Below, piece by piece: positions 27,992-36,731 of a stretch of DNA of 64,000 bases. How positions within the stretch are numbered: position 1 is the first letter of the stretch; every line of letters begins with the position of its first letter. The translations under genes were made by a program, and so were the position numbers. The notes under the pieces were generated by a model, which saw nothing but the letters and a program-made list of their open reading frames with translations, had not been told where the DNA came from and did not search any database. Origin of the DNA: Velthaea sp965214335 (GTDB lineage: Bacteria; Vulcanimicrobiota; Vulcanimicrobiia; Vulcanimicrobiales; Vulcanimicrobiaceae); contig CBDCBO010000003.1 of NCBI GenBank assembly GCA_965214335.1, forward strand, positions 62,001-126,000, given 5' to 3'.

Positions 27992-29017
27992 TCAGGCGGG
28001 TGTAATTTCACCGTTCTCGTCCCACAGATCGTGCCAACTTTGATCTTCTTTCCATAAAAATACGTGACCCTTGATGAGACGGCAATGACGGTCGATGGCG
28101 GCAATGTCATCCATCTCCGCAGCGCTCAAGGGATCCTGCACGACGGCGCGCAGATTGGCCGTGTAGTTGCGTGCTTTGGTGGAGAACGGAATCGGAACGT
28201 GTCCGCGTTGCACCGCCCACTTGAGACAGATTTCCGCCGGATGCACGGCGTGCTGCGCGGCAATCCGCCGGATGACCGGATCTTCGAGCGGCGAACTATC
28301 ACTCTCCGTACGATCGCGCTCCGGTCGGTCCGGCGATCCCAGCGGACTAAAGCCGATCGCCGCGATCGCCTCCCGTTGCAGGTATGCGAAGAGCTCGGGC
28401 TGCGCGAAGTGCGGATGGATTTCGAGTTCGTTGCACGCCGGTCGGATGCGCACGTCCGGTAGCAGCTTGCGCAGTTTCGGAACGGTCATGTTGGAGGTGC
28501 CGATGTGGCGGACGAGTCCGCGGTCGACGAGCGTTTCCATCGCTCCCCAGGTCTGCACAAAGCGCTCATGTTCGTAGGGCCGGGCATCGGGGCTGCGCGC
28601 GGAAACGTCGCAGCCGATCGGGTGAAAATTCGGAAACGGCCAATGCACGAGGTACAGATCGAGATAGTCGAGTTGTAGATCCCGCAGTGACTGTTCGCAG
28701 GAAGCGATGACATCGCTCGGCGCGTGCATGTCGTTCCACAACTTGGACGTAATCCAAAAATCCTCACGCCGTAAGCCGGCGCTCCAAACGTGCGCCAGGG
28801 CGTCGCCGACAAGCGACTCGTTGCCGTAAATCGACGCGCAATCGATGTGCCGGTAGCCTACCTGCGCTGCGCCGCGCACTGCTTGCGCCACCAGTTCGCC
28901 TGACACATGGTCGGAGCCGAATGTCCCCAGGCCGATAGCGGGCATACGTGCGCCGCTCGCGAGCGTCTTTTGCGGTACGAGCGCGGGATCGATCTGTTCA
29001 ACTTCCCTGAAACGCAT
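27992..29017 (-). CDS. Aldo/keto reductase
   Basis: A 341-residue NAD(P)H-dependent (beta/alpha)8 oxidoreductase. The catalytic tetrad is visible: Asp and Tyr in YRHIDCASIYGNE, Lys in ITSKLWND, His in LYLVHWPFP. The cofactor end has the KARNYTANL variant of the usual phosphate loop. It has a longer C-terminus than most (FLWKEDQSWHDLWDENGE), close to fungal and bacterial sugar-aldehyde reductases. Followed by fucU with a 39-base gap. The two probably act on the same free sugar. Confidence 0.9.
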   Translation of the reverse strand: MRFREVEQIDPALVPQKTLASGARMPAIGLGTFGSDHVSGELVAQAVRGAAQVGYRHIDCASIYGNESLVGDALAHVWSAGLRREDFWITSKLWNDMHAPSDVIASCEQSLRDLQLDYLDLYLVHWPFPNFHPIGCDVSARSPDARPYEHERFVQTWGAMETLVDRGLVRHIGTSNMTVPKLRKLLPDVRIRPACNELEIHPHFAQPELFAYLQREAIAAIGFSPLGSPDRPERDRTESDSSPLEDPVIRRIAAQHAVHPAEICLKWAVQRGHVPIPFSTKARNYTANLRAVVQDPLSAAEMDDIAAIDRHCRLIKGHVFLWKEDQSWHDLWDENGEITPA

Positions 29018-29353
29018 GTGAGCTATTCCTCATGAACGACGGCAATCCGAAGTGCTACGTGCTTTGCTCGGACATCACCGCGAATGGCGAGCGGTCAGCT
29101 ACGACGGCGGATCGCGCAAACACGTCCTGCTGCTGATTCACGAAAGCTGTATTGTTTGCCGCCTGCACGTCGTTACCGTTGCGGCAAGCTAGTTCTAGCG
29201 GCTCTATCCGGATGCGACTTTCCTCCTATTTGACACCGCTTCGGCATGCGTGCAACAGGCTTCATTGGGTGCCCACCAAACCACGTTAACCTACTCGCTC
29301 GCCGCGGCACGCGCACCAAGGCAACCGTCCAATCGTATCGGATCACCACCGTA
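29018..29353. other. Intergenic region with a small unassigned frame
   Basis: About 335 bases between divergent genes. A 46-codon plus-strand frame, 29052-29192, starting at a GTG, has protein-like composition (HREWRAVSYDGGSRKHVLLL) but no ribosome site and no family I recognise; it may be a remnant. No repeats or terminator seen. Confidence 0.3.
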
Positions 29354-30877
29354 ATGACTCAGCCGCGTTATTTAAGCATGGCTACCGTGCGCCGACTCGG
29401 CGTTACATGGCAGCGTGCGTTACAGCTCCTTGTGATGCTTGCAATCGTGCTTGTCATGGGCCGCTTCCTCGAACGTAAGGGCTTTAACGCAGCGTCGTAT
29501 CACCCGCAAGCGATAACGGCCACCTGGTATTGCGCCGGCGAGGCGATCGACGCGCACGCCGATCCCTACCGCGTGGAACCGCTCCGCTCGTGCGAGCTTC
29601 GGCATTCGACGGTTCGGAAAGAACCGTGGGTCGAGCCCGCGCCGCTGCCGGGCTACGCGCTGGCCGCGTTCGGGCTATTGGCACGCTTCCCGTTCGAGCA
29701 AGCGCGTACGCTTTGGTTCTATGCGTTGCTCGGTGCTATTATCGTAACGTCGTTCTTGCTTGCCCGGCTGGCGCACGTGCCGCCTTGGGTCGCATTGGCA
29801 TGCTTAGCAATGGTTGATGGTTACATCAATCTCGTTTACGGTGAGTTACCTCCGCTTTCGGTTGCGGCACTCGTTGCAGCGGCGAGTTTGGGATCGGCTC
29901 GACGGTATCGCGCGGCGGCCGTTTTCGGCGCGCTCGCAATGATCGAGCCGCACGTCGCGCTTCCGGCCTGTCTAGCGATGTTCGTGTGGTGGCCCCGGAC
30001 GCGTCTTTCTTTCGGCATCGCCGCCGCGGCACTAGCCGCGCTAAGCGTTGCCACAATAGGCGTTGCCGGTAATGTCGAGTATTTTGGGCAAGTCCTACCG
30101 ATTCACGCCGCGGCTGAAATCGCCGCAGGCGATCAATTGAGTTTGACCCGCATCCTGCACATTCTCGGCGTGCCCGATCACCTTGCCCTAACCTTGGGTT
30201 CCGTATCGTATCTGCTCATGACCGGTATCGGCGTCTGCGTCGCGCCTAGCCTCGCGCGCCGGCTGCACTGCGATGCGCTCGTACCGCTCTATCCTTCGGC
30301 AGTCGGACTTTTGGGCGGGGCGTTCATTCACGATCTACAAATTGCCGCAGCGCTTCCCGCAGCGCTTCTGTTAGCGACGCGCCGCGGTCCCTTGCTCTTA
30401 CTGCGCGAATCCGCACTCGTCGCGATCGCATTCGCGTGGTCGTTCTCGTGGTCGTTCCCGAGCAACGTACAACTGATCGGGCTGGGAGCCGGGACGGCCA
30501 CCGGTGCGGCCTTCGCAGCGCTGCATGGTGCTGCGTTGCGGCAACGCTTAGGCTCGGCTGTGCTTGCCACAGCCGGGTGTTTTCTTTTTGTTCTTGTCAT
30601 CGCGCATATCCCCGCCCACCGCATCGGACCCGCTCGGGTGCCGGCACCGTTAGCGATTCGCGGCACGGACCTCGCCTCGGCAAACTGGGCGGCAGCGGTG
30701 TCACGCGATCGCGAGTACGATACACCGACACTGCAAGATATCGTTGAGAAGTTACCGGTGTGGTTCGGTCTAAGCGCGTTAACGCTCGCCGGTGTATTGC
30801 TGGCCGCACACGGTCGCGCCCCGCGAACGAACCGCAGCGAATATTCCGGCGATGCTTCGGTTATCACAACGTCGTAA
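29354..30877 (+). CDS. Polytopic membrane protein, GT87/DUF2029-like mannosyltransferase
   Basis: A 507-residue integral membrane protein with roughly ten hydrophobic segments. After the first segment the extracytoplasmic loop reads WYCAGEAIDAHADPYRVEPL, which matches the conserved DxDPY-type loop of GT-C/GT87 polyprenol-phosphate-dependent glycosyltransferases, and WVEPAPLPGYALAAFGLL follows as the second-helix entry. Such enzymes add mannose or arabinose to lipid-linked glycans. I chose ATG 29354, just ahead of the first membrane helix; 29387 is also possible. It stands alone. Confidence 0.65.
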   Translation: MTQPRYLSMATVRRLGVTWQRALQLLVMLAIVLVMGRFLERKGFNAASYHPQAITATWYCAGEAIDAHADPYRVEPLRSCELRHSTVRKEPWVEPAPLPGYALAAFGLLARFPFEQARTLWFYALLGAIIVTSFLLARLAHVPPWVALACLAMVDGYINLVYGELPPLSVAALVAAASLGSARRYRAAAVFGALAMIEPHVALPACLAMFVWWPRTRLSFGIAAAALAALSVATIGVAGNVEYFGQVLPIHAAAEIAAGDQLSLTRILHILGVPDHLALTLGSVSYLLMTGIGVCVAPSLARRLHCDALVPLYPSAVGLLGGAFIHDLQIAAALPAALLLATRRGPLLLLRESALVAIAFAWSFSWSFPSNVQLIGLGAGTATGAAFAALHGAALRQRLGSAVLATAGCFLFVLVIAHIPAHRIGPARVPAPLAIRGTDLASANWAAAVSRDREYDTPTLQDIVEKLPVWFGLSALTLAGVLLAAHGRAPRTNRSEYSGDASVITTS

Positions 30878-30891
30878 AGTTAACGCGCCCG

Positions 30892-31662
30892 TTATGCCAG
30901 CCTTATCCAAGCCGGTGCGTGGTCGCTTGCATTGGGCGTGTCCCGCACCCAGCGGTCGACAGCGGCATCGGTAAGACGGGTGACGAGCGTTGGGCTGAGC
31001 AGCAGATGATCGAGGCGCATTCCGGCGTCGCGGTTCCACGCATCCCGCAGGTAGGCCCAAAAGGTATACATCGGCTCGCGCGGATGCATGGTGCGCAGTG
31101 CATCCGTCCACCCGCCGGAAAGTAACCGCGCGTAGGCTTCGCGCGCTTGTGGCGCAAGTAGAGCATTGGTGCGCCAGGACCGCACCGCGTAGATGTCTGC
31201 GTCCGTTGGTACGACGTTGTAATCACCGGCCAACACGGCCGGGATTCCGAGCTGCCGCAGTTCGGCTGCGTATGCGACGAAGCGGTCGAACCAGTCTAGT
31301 TTGTACGCGAATTTTGGTCCCGGTTGGGGGTTGCCGTTGGGCAGGTACAGGCAGCCGACGAGGATGCCGTTAATGGCGGCTTCGATATAGCGCGCTTCGC
31401 GGTCGCGGGAACTATCCGGCAGACTGCGCCGCGTTTCGATCGGTTCCACGCCGCGCGAAAGAATCGCAACCCCGTGGTGCGGCCCTTGGCCGTGACACAG
31501 CGTGTGATAGCCGAGCGCCGACAAAGCCCGAGCCGGAAAGTCCGCGTTACGGCATTTTATTTCTTGTAAACATACGACATCGGGTTCGGCGTCTTTGAGC
31601 CAAGCGACGAGGTTGGCCAAGCGCCCGTTGATACCGTTGATGTTGAAGGTAGCGATTTTCAC
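30892..31662 (-). CDS. xthA: Exodeoxyribonuclease III
   Basis: AP endonuclease and 3'-5' exonuclease of base-excision repair. The 256-residue EEP-fold protein shows MKIATFNINGINGR, VVCLQEIK with the catalytic Glu, GVAILSR, AGDYNVVPTDADIY with metal ligands, and the terminal SDHAPAWIRL with the catalytic Asp-His pair. Length fits the ExoA/XthA family. It lies 54 bases upstream of the Mrp operon's end and is transcribed in the same direction, so read-through from mrp is conceivable. Confidence 0.93.
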   Translation of the reverse strand: MKIATFNINGINGRLANLVAWLKDAEPDVVCLQEIKCRNADFPARALSALGYHTLCHGQGPHHGVAILSRGVEPIETRRSLPDSSRDREARYIEAAINGILVGCLYLPNGNPQPGPKFAYKLDWFDRFVAYAAELRQLGIPAVLAGDYNVVPTDADIYAVRSWRTNALLAPQAREAYARLLSGGWTDALRTMHPREPMYTFWAYLRDAWNRDAGMRLDHLLLSPTLVTRLTDAAVDRWVRDTPNASDHAPAWIRLA

Positions 31663-31715
31663 TGGACTCTGACGTTACAGCGTCGCTTTGCGCGTCGCAT
31701 CGGAAGCAGCGTCAT

Positions 31716-33422
31716 TCACCCGATCGACAACGACGTGAGTAGCGCCGCGACGGTCGCGGCAGCGACGATCCACGCCACATATTGGCCGCTATTGCCGTCG
31801 TGCAGGCGCGCGATGGCCTCCAGCAGGCTGTTGCGCTGCAGCCTAACCCGTAGACGCGCCAGCGGACGGACGCGTGCGAGCGCAAGCCAAGCGACGAGCA
31901 GCGCGCCGAGCGGTGCGAAGATCAGCAGCGGCAACGGCGCGAGCTGCTCGGTGCGTAGTGGAAGGACGCCTGGTCCGAGCAGCGCCGCCTCATACGCGGC
32001 CCGGTCGGCCAGGCGATAAGCTGCCGCGGCCGCAAGCCGAACCGTGCCGCCCCACATTGATAGTGCGAGCGGCAGAACCGCCAGTACGAGTGCCGGTGCG
32101 AGCATGAACCAGGGCACACCGCGTCGTTGCGCGGGCCGGGCTTGCCGTGCGATGAACACGGTGAAGAATGCACGCGCGAACGCGCCGCCGGTAGCCGCAC
32201 CGACGACGATCGTCAGCGGCGTGTCCACCGACCGGGCGACGCTCCAGACGCCGGCGATGCCGGCCGTAGCTAGTCCAAAGACGAGCGCGGTAAGCGGCAA
32301 TCGGCGCCCGCAGCCGGCGATCCGCCGCAGATCGACGCTGTCCGTTCGCGCCCGCAGAATGCCGATCGCCATGAAGAGCGCGGCGGCGGCCAGCGCGTAC
32401 CCCGCAACATAGAGCGCCGCGCCGCCGAGCGCGGCGGCCGAAAATGCACCGAACGCGCAAACCGCGACGCCGGCGTGCGCGACGGTGCAATACGCAAGGG
32501 CGCGTTTGAGATGCGGCTCGCGCAGACACATGAGCGATCCCAGCAGCGCCGAAAGGATACCGAATCCCAGCAAACACGCTTTCAACAGCGGCGTCGGGCT
32601 CAGCACCGCGGCATACGCCGACCAGTAGATGCGTACGAAGCCGTAAAGCGCCAGCGGTACCATGGCCCCACTGAGAATGGCGCACAGCGGCGTTGGAGCG
32701 TTCGCGTGAACTTCGTCGAACCAGAAATGCAACGGTGCCAAAGCGCCACGCGTAAATAAGCCGGCGGTCACGAAAGCGAATGAGGTTGCCGTCAGCGTGT
32801 CGCGTGCGTGTTGTCCGAGCAAGGAATGCCCGATCGCCGCCAAGTTCAATTCGCCCGTCCGGCCCTCGAGCAGAATGATACCGAACAAAATAAAAAGCCC
32901 CGCGACCGTGTTCGTGATCGCGAACTGCAACGCTCCGGCAAACGCGCTCTTGCGCTCGATGCGATAGGCCGATAAGGCGTACGCCGCAACGCTGAACACT
33001 TCATAGAAAACAAAGAGGTTAAAGGCGTCAGCGGCAAATGAAAACGCAAGCATCGCACCGAGGTTGGCCAGCAGCAGGACGTAAAAGATCGTGCCGACTT
33101 CATCGAAATACTGGCGCGAATACAGCGTCGCTGCGAGCACGATCGTGGCCACGAGGGTCGCCATTGCCGCACCGGCAAGGTCGATCGCGAAGGCAATACC
33201 GAGGCCTACGGTGTTGCCCGGATGCCAACCGCCGAACCACACGACGTTCGTTCCGCTGGTGCTCGTTTGTTTCACGAGCGCGATGCATCCGGTCAACGCC
33301 AGCACCGCGACCGTTACGGCGATCGCTTCGGCTGCGCGGCGCGGTATCCGGTCGAGCACCGCGACCAGAAGCGCCGCCGCCGCGAGCGGCAGCGCAACGA
33401 GCGCCGGCCCCAGCCACGTCAC
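31716..33422 (-). CDS. mrpD: MrpD-like proton-conducting antiporter subunit
   Basis: A 568-residue NuoM/MrpD-type membrane protein with about 14 helices. The helix-5 Glu is kept (LFVFYEVFSVAAYAL), but the helix-7 position that is Lys in MrpD and NuoL/M reads TRGALAPLHFWF (Lys to Arg) and the helix-8 Lys position reads LSGAMVPLALYG (Lys to Pro). The chain is longer than a typical MrpD (about 490). It is the only antiporter-like large subunit in the operon. The GTG start at 33422 overlaps the mrpC stop as GTGA; the open frame upstream of it is a shadow of mrpC and mrpB. Confidence 0.88.
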   Translation of the reverse strand: MTWLGPALVALPLAAAALLVAVLDRIPRRAAEAIAVTVAVLALTGCIALVKQTSTSGTNVVWFGGWHPGNTVGLGIAFAIDLAGAAMATLVATIVLAATLYSRQYFDEVGTIFYVLLLANLGAMLAFSFAADAFNLFVFYEVFSVAAYALSAYRIERKSAFAGALQFAITNTVAGLFILFGIILLEGRTGELNLAAIGHSLLGQHARDTLTATSFAFVTAGLFTRGALAPLHFWFDEVHANAPTPLCAILSGAMVPLALYGFVRIYWSAYAAVLSPTPLLKACLLGFGILSALLGSLMCLREPHLKRALAYCTVAHAGVAVCAFGAFSAAALGGAALYVAGYALAAAALFMAIGILRARTDSVDLRRIAGCGRRLPLTALVFGLATAGIAGVWSVARSVDTPLTIVVGAATGGAFARAFFTVFIARQARPAQRRGVPWFMLAPALVLAVLPLALSMWGGTVRLAAAAAYRLADRAAYEAALLGPGVLPLRTEQLAPLPLLIFAPLGALLVAWLALARVRPLARLRVRLQRNSLLEAIARLHDGNSGQYVAWIVAAATVAALLTSLSIG

Positions 33423-33769
33423 GTTTGCTGATCGGCTCGCTGATGCGCAGGATCGACGGCTCCGCCGCTTTCGTGTACGCGTAATGCAAGCGCCAGCAAC
33501 AACGCCGTCGTCGCGGCGCTCACCACAACATCGGTGAGCGCGAGGGCTTGCGCGATCGGATCGACGCCGATGACCCGGCTTGGGGGCGCGGAGAGAAAGA
33601 TCGGTGGCCCCGCGCCGTGGCGAAAGCCGATCGCCAGTAGCAGGATGTAGGTTGCCGACTGCGCGATCGATATGCAGATAATCTGCGCGACGACATGGCG
33701 GCTCGTGATCGTACCGTACAAGCCGAGTGCAAAGACGATAACTGCCGCCAAATACGGAAGCGCCGTCAT
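33419..33769 (-). CDS. mrpC: MrpC-like (NuoK homologue) antiporter subunit
   Basis: A 116-residue NuoK/MnhC-type protein with three helices: LAAVIVFALGLYGTITSRHV, IICISIAQSATYILLLAIGF, and ALALTDVVVSAATTALLLAL. The family phrase DPIAQALALTDVVV is intact. Starts in ATGA overlap with mrpB and ends in GTGA overlap with mrpD. It forms part of the membrane arm of the Na+(K+)/H+ antiporter. Confidence 0.93.
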   Translation of the reverse strand: MTALPYLAAVIVFALGLYGTITSRHVVAQIICISIAQSATYILLLAIGFRHGAGPPIFLSAPPSRVIGVDPIAQALALTDVVVSAATTALLLALALRVHESGGAVDPAHQRADQQT

Positions 33770-34524
33770 GCAGCGTCGTCGCGGTTCGGCGCGCGCGTTT
33801 CTTTGATGAACTCGGAAAATAACACGATGAAGCCGCCCGAGATGGCGATGCCGACGACGCCGTTGAGCGCATCGATGGTGCCGCCCGAGATCAGCGCACC
33901 GGTCGTGCTCAACGGCAAAATGTTGCGCAGAAATGAGCCGGCGGCGAGCAGTCCGGCGACGCCGAAAGCCACATATCCGAGTGCGCCGATCGTTTCATAT
34001 GCCTCGACCGGCGATTTGGGAAAAACGCGTTCGAACCCGCCATACCCGGTTCCTAAAAAGACCCCCAGCGCGGCGGTTGCCAACACCACGCCGCCCTGAA
34101 AGCCGCCGCCCGGCGTAAGCTGTCCGTGCACAACGATGTAGAGCCCGAACAGCAGTGCTACCGGAACGAACAGCACGCTGGCAATCTGCACGACGGGCTC
34201 GGGTTCGCGCGGGTCGCGCCCCCCGGCCGCCTGTAGCGCCTGCTCACCGATCTCGCCGCGTCGCTCGCGCAGCAGCAGCGAAAAACCAGCGATCGCCACG
34301 AGGAAAATGAATTCTTCGCCGAGCGTATCGAAGCCGCGCAGATCGAAATTCACGAAAGCGTCGAGATTGGTCGCGTGGCGCGACGCAACGGCCGCAACGG
34401 CGCGGCGCTGCTCGTACGGTCCGCGCGTTTGACCGTATGTCGGCAATCGCACCACGGCAGCGCTCAGCATGGCTGCTAACGCCAGGCTCAAAATGGCCGG
34501 TCCGATCCAGCGCACAACCCGCAT
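33766..34524 (-). CDS. mrpB: MrpB fused to an MbhE-like N-terminal domain
   Basis: A 252-residue membrane protein with two parts. Residues 1-100 match the MbhE segment normally at the C-terminus of MrpA (FVNFDLRGFDTLGEEFIFLV). The remainder is MnhB/MrpB: VHGQLTPGGGFQGGVVLATA, ALGYVAFGVAGLLAAGSF, and GTIDALNGVVGIAISGGFIV. About six helices. Its start overlaps the preceding stop by one base (TGATG). The fusion shows that part of MrpA has been kept although the large MrpA core is missing. Confidence 0.9.
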   Translation of the reverse strand: MRVVRWIGPAILSLALAAMLSAAVVRLPTYGQTRGPYEQRRAVAAVASRHATNLDAFVNFDLRGFDTLGEEFIFLVAIAGFSLLLRERRGEIGEQALQAAGGRDPREPEPVVQIASVLFVPVALLFGLYIVVHGQLTPGGGFQGGVVLATAALGVFLGTGYGGFERVFPKSPVEAYETIGALGYVAFGVAGLLAAGSFLRNILPLSTTGALISGGTIDALNGVVGIAISGGFIVLFSEFIKETRAPNRDDAA

Positions 34525-34757
34525 CAGCGATGCTCGTTCATCCGGGATAAGGTTACCAGCACGACCAGCGGCACGGCTGCCGAGCCGACCGCGATTTCAG
34601 ATAGCGCGACATCGGGCGCCTGATCGATCAAGAACAGCAGTGACAGCGTTAGACCATAAAACGAGAAGATGAAGACTTGCAGGCGTGGGTCGCGCGTTAG
34701 AACGACCGCTGCCGCGCCGGCGATCACGAGCACGTAAACCGCAATTTGCAACATCAT
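34524..34757 (-). CDS. MbhD/DUF4040-like small antiporter subunit
   Basis: A 77-residue, almost wholly hydrophobic protein with three helices (IAVYVLVIAGAAAVVLT; VFIFSFYGLTLSLLFLIDQA; SEIAVGSAAVPLVVLVTL). The PDVALSEIAVGSA signature identifies the MbhD (DUF4040) module that in full-length MrpA lies between the NuoL-like core and MbhE. Here it is a separate polypeptide in ATGA overlap with mrpG. Expected to pair with the MbhE part fused to MrpB. Confidence 0.88.
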   Translation of the reverse strand: MMLQIAVYVLVIAGAAAVVLTRDPRLQVFIFSFYGLTLSLLFLIDQAPDVALSEIAVGSAAVPLVVLVTLSRMNEHR

Positions 34758-35080
34758 CGCTGCACGACGGCTTCCCTCACGGCGTCGGGTGCCCCCGTTT
34801 CGCGCGTCCGAATCGCCCGCAGGGTGGCGTATGAAACGATCGGGCTCGCAACGACGATCGCGGTAGCCACGCTCAGTCCCTTAAGGGCCGCCTGCGAAGT
34901 AAAACCTTCCTCGATCACGATCGCAACGGCAATGAAGAGTGGAGCGATCGTCGTCGCCGGACCAAGATAGTGCAGCTGGTCGACGGCATCGTGCATGGCT
35001 AGTACGCCGGCGGCGCATAACAGCAAAACCACGCTGCCTAGGCCGATAAGCAGGTCGACGATTAGCGGTGCGACGTTCAT
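34754..35080 (-). CDS. mrpG: MrpG-like antiporter subunit
   Basis: A 108-residue PhaG/MnhG-type protein with three helices. Family features are LLIGLGSVVLLLCAAGVLAM, DQLHYLGPATTIAPLFIAVA (form LHAATKAGTLG in model MrpG), and a last helix with ALKGLSVATAIVVASPIVSY. The ATG at 35080 overlaps the mrpF stop (ATGA); the longer open frame to 35428 is a shadow. Confidence 0.88.
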   Translation of the reverse strand: MNVAPLIVDLLIGLGSVVLLLCAAGVLAMHDAVDQLHYLGPATTIAPLFIAVAIVIEEGFTSQAALKGLSVATAIVVASPIVSYATLRAIRTRETGAPDAVREAVVQR

Positions 35081-35328
35081 AACCACCGCCCGTAAAAGCG
35101 CGCGTACACCAAACCCGCGGGATACGATAATATGGCAAGCATCAGCGCCGCGTCCATGACGCTCGCATTGCCGAAACTTTGGGCGATCAAGAGCATATCG
35201 ACGGCTGCGACCGCGCTCGCCAGTTGCAATGCAATCAATCGTGACTCGATGCCGCCGCGCACGAGCGCGATACCGCACAGCGCCAGCGCCGCGGTGGCCG
35301 CGAGGGCGCCGACCGTCCAAGCGCTCAT
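35077..35328 (-). CDS. mrpF: MrpF-like antiporter subunit
   Basis: An 83-residue MnhF-type protein with three short helices, including the family sequence of VRGGIESRLIALQLASAVAA and VMDAALMLAILSYPAGLVYA. It overlaps mrpE upstream and mrpG downstream by four bases each. Structural membrane subunit of the Mrp complex. Confidence 0.88.
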   Translation of the reverse strand: MSAWTVGALAATAALALCGIALVRGGIESRLIALQLASAVAAVDMLLIAQSFGNASVMDAALMLAILSYPAGLVYARFYGRWL

Positions 35329-35807
35329 AGCGGATACCGGGGATGATCGGCGGCGGCTTCCCGCCGCGCGACGAGCTGGTGCAAGTAGAGCCAGCCGCGC
35401 TCGCCGTCGATGGCGAGCGGAAACGCATTAGGCGTAATTCCCGAGCCGAAAATTACAAGCGCCCGACGCCCGTATCCGTCGCGGCCGTCGTCCGGTTCGT
35501 ACCGCAACGCGATCCAGCGTCCACGCACGCGTTCCCGCCGGACGAGTGCGCGCCACAGCGTTGGTCCCAAAATATCGAACGACTCGCGAAAGACGGCCGG
35601 CGGCACGCGGATGAGGATTGCCGCGAAACCTGCAAGCGACGCCCGCGGCCGGCAATCGATGACTCCGTAGACCCGTGATAAAAAGGCCGCCACAATGGCT
35701 GCACACACGCCGGCGGCGATGAGCTCGTCGCGTGACGGCTGCGCGACGAACCAAAAATAGATGCCGGCGAAGGCGACAAACGGTGCGAGATGTCGAATGA
35801 TCCGCAT
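35325..35807 (-). CDS. mrpE: MrpE-like antiporter subunit, first gene of the operon
   Basis: A 160-residue MnhE-type protein: two N-terminal helices (residues 5-45), then a cytoplasmic domain. Its GITPNAFPLAIDGERGWLYL matches the family's SITLTPGTxxxDIxxxxLYVH segment loosely: the SITxTPGT core is degenerate (GSGITPNAF). This is the first gene of a minus-strand operon E-F-G-MbhD-MbhE/B-C-D in which every junction overlaps by 1-4 bases. A TATAGA close to the start suggests a short leader or leaderless transcript. Divergent from the DUF1810 gene. Confidence 0.82.
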   Translation of the reverse strand: MRIIRHLAPFVAFAGIYFWFVAQPSRDELIAAGVCAAIVAAFLSRVYGVIDCRPRASLAGFAAILIRVPPAVFRESFDILGPTLWRALVRRERVRGRWIALRYEPDDGRDGYGRRALVIFGSGITPNAFPLAIDGERGWLYLHQLVARREAAADHPRYPL

Positions 35808-35966
35808 GGTCTATACTTGGGAACGGCGCTTTGCCGACCTGCCTCTCGAACGACGCGCGCCGCTGCAACCCCCGGCGTTTACAGCGTTTGGCCGCACATC
35901 CGGCCGCTCCCGAACGTGCGGACCAGCGGGCGGGAAAAACGTCGCGCGCGAAATAGCGTCGAACAG

Positions 35967-36407
35967 ATGCGAAAATCGGCGGCCAACGACTCCTTCGATC
36001 TCGAACGCTTCGTTGTCGCTCAGGCGGCGATCTTCGAGCAGGCTCTGCATGAATTACAAGCCGGACAAAAGCGCTCGCACTGGATGTGGTTTATCTTTCC
36101 GCAGCTGCGCGGACTTGGCCGGTCGCCGACGGCCCAGTTTTTCGGAATTGCGTCGCTGGACGAGGCACGCGCTTATCTGGCTCATCCGCACTTAGGCCCG
36201 CGGCTTGTCAGCTGTACGCAAACGGTGCTCGACCTGCGCGGCCGGTCGCTCAACGCGATCTTCGGCAGCCCCGACAACATGAAATTTCGCTCGTCGATGT
36301 CGCTCTTCGCGCGGGCTGCCTGCGGCACCACGAGCGTCTTTGCCGAAGCGTTGAGCCGCTACTGCGACGGCATTGCCGACGAGCGAACGGTGGCACTATT
36401 ACCTTAA
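35967..36407 (+). CDS. DUF1810 family protein
   Basis: A 146-residue soluble protein of the DUF1810 family, of normal length. Typical segments are FDLERFVVAQAAIFEQALHE, SHWMWFIFPQLRGLGRSPTA, YLAHPHLGPRLVSCTQTVLD, FGSPDNMKFRSSMSLFA, and the final RYCDGIADERTVALL. The biochemical function is not established. The ATG at 35967 starts the homologous region; the open frame to 35790 covers the divergent mrpE promoter. Confidence 0.9.
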   Translation: MRKSAANDSFDLERFVVAQAAIFEQALHELQAGQKRSHWMWFIFPQLRGLGRSPTAQFFGIASLDEARAYLAHPHLGPRLVSCTQTVLDLRGRSLNAIFGSPDNMKFRSSMSLFARAACGTTSVFAEALSRYCDGIADERTVALLP

Positions 36408-36731
36408 TGTTGCAAACGCGCGGATCCGGTGCGTTAGCTCATGCTCTTACCGTGGAGACACCGCAGGTTCGATAACACCTTGGCAGCGCGAGTATGCATG
36501 TGATCGGCCGCACGAGCGGCGGGCGACCTCATATTGTCGACCTGCGGGCGGTAACGCCGAAGCGGACGGTCAAATAATGGTGTTGAAGCGCGTATACCTC
36601 CGGAGGTCTGCCCTGTACGTGTCGCCATAGTATGAAACGAAGCCGGCTGCTGCAGCAATACGCTGGGGAACCGCTTCTCACCGCCGATTCGCTCGGCAGT
36701 GAGGTAACCGGGCCCTCGGCGGGGCGAATAG
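36408..36731. other. Intergenic region before the large regulator
   Basis: About 320 bases with no credible frame. The open frame at 36373-36630 overlaps the DUF1810 end and has Arg/Ser-rich shadow composition. I see no obvious terminator, repeat or operator. Confidence 0.4.

Noticed and set aside
29052..29192. 46-codon frame with protein-like sequence (SYDGGSRKHVLLL)
   Set aside because: No ribosome site, no recognised family, starts at a GTG inside an intergenic region; mentioned only as a possible remnant.
33423..33872. N-terminal extension of the MrpD frame
   Set aside because: It overlaps mrpC and mrpB out of frame and is Arg/Ser-rich; the GTGA junction at 33419-33422 marks the real start.
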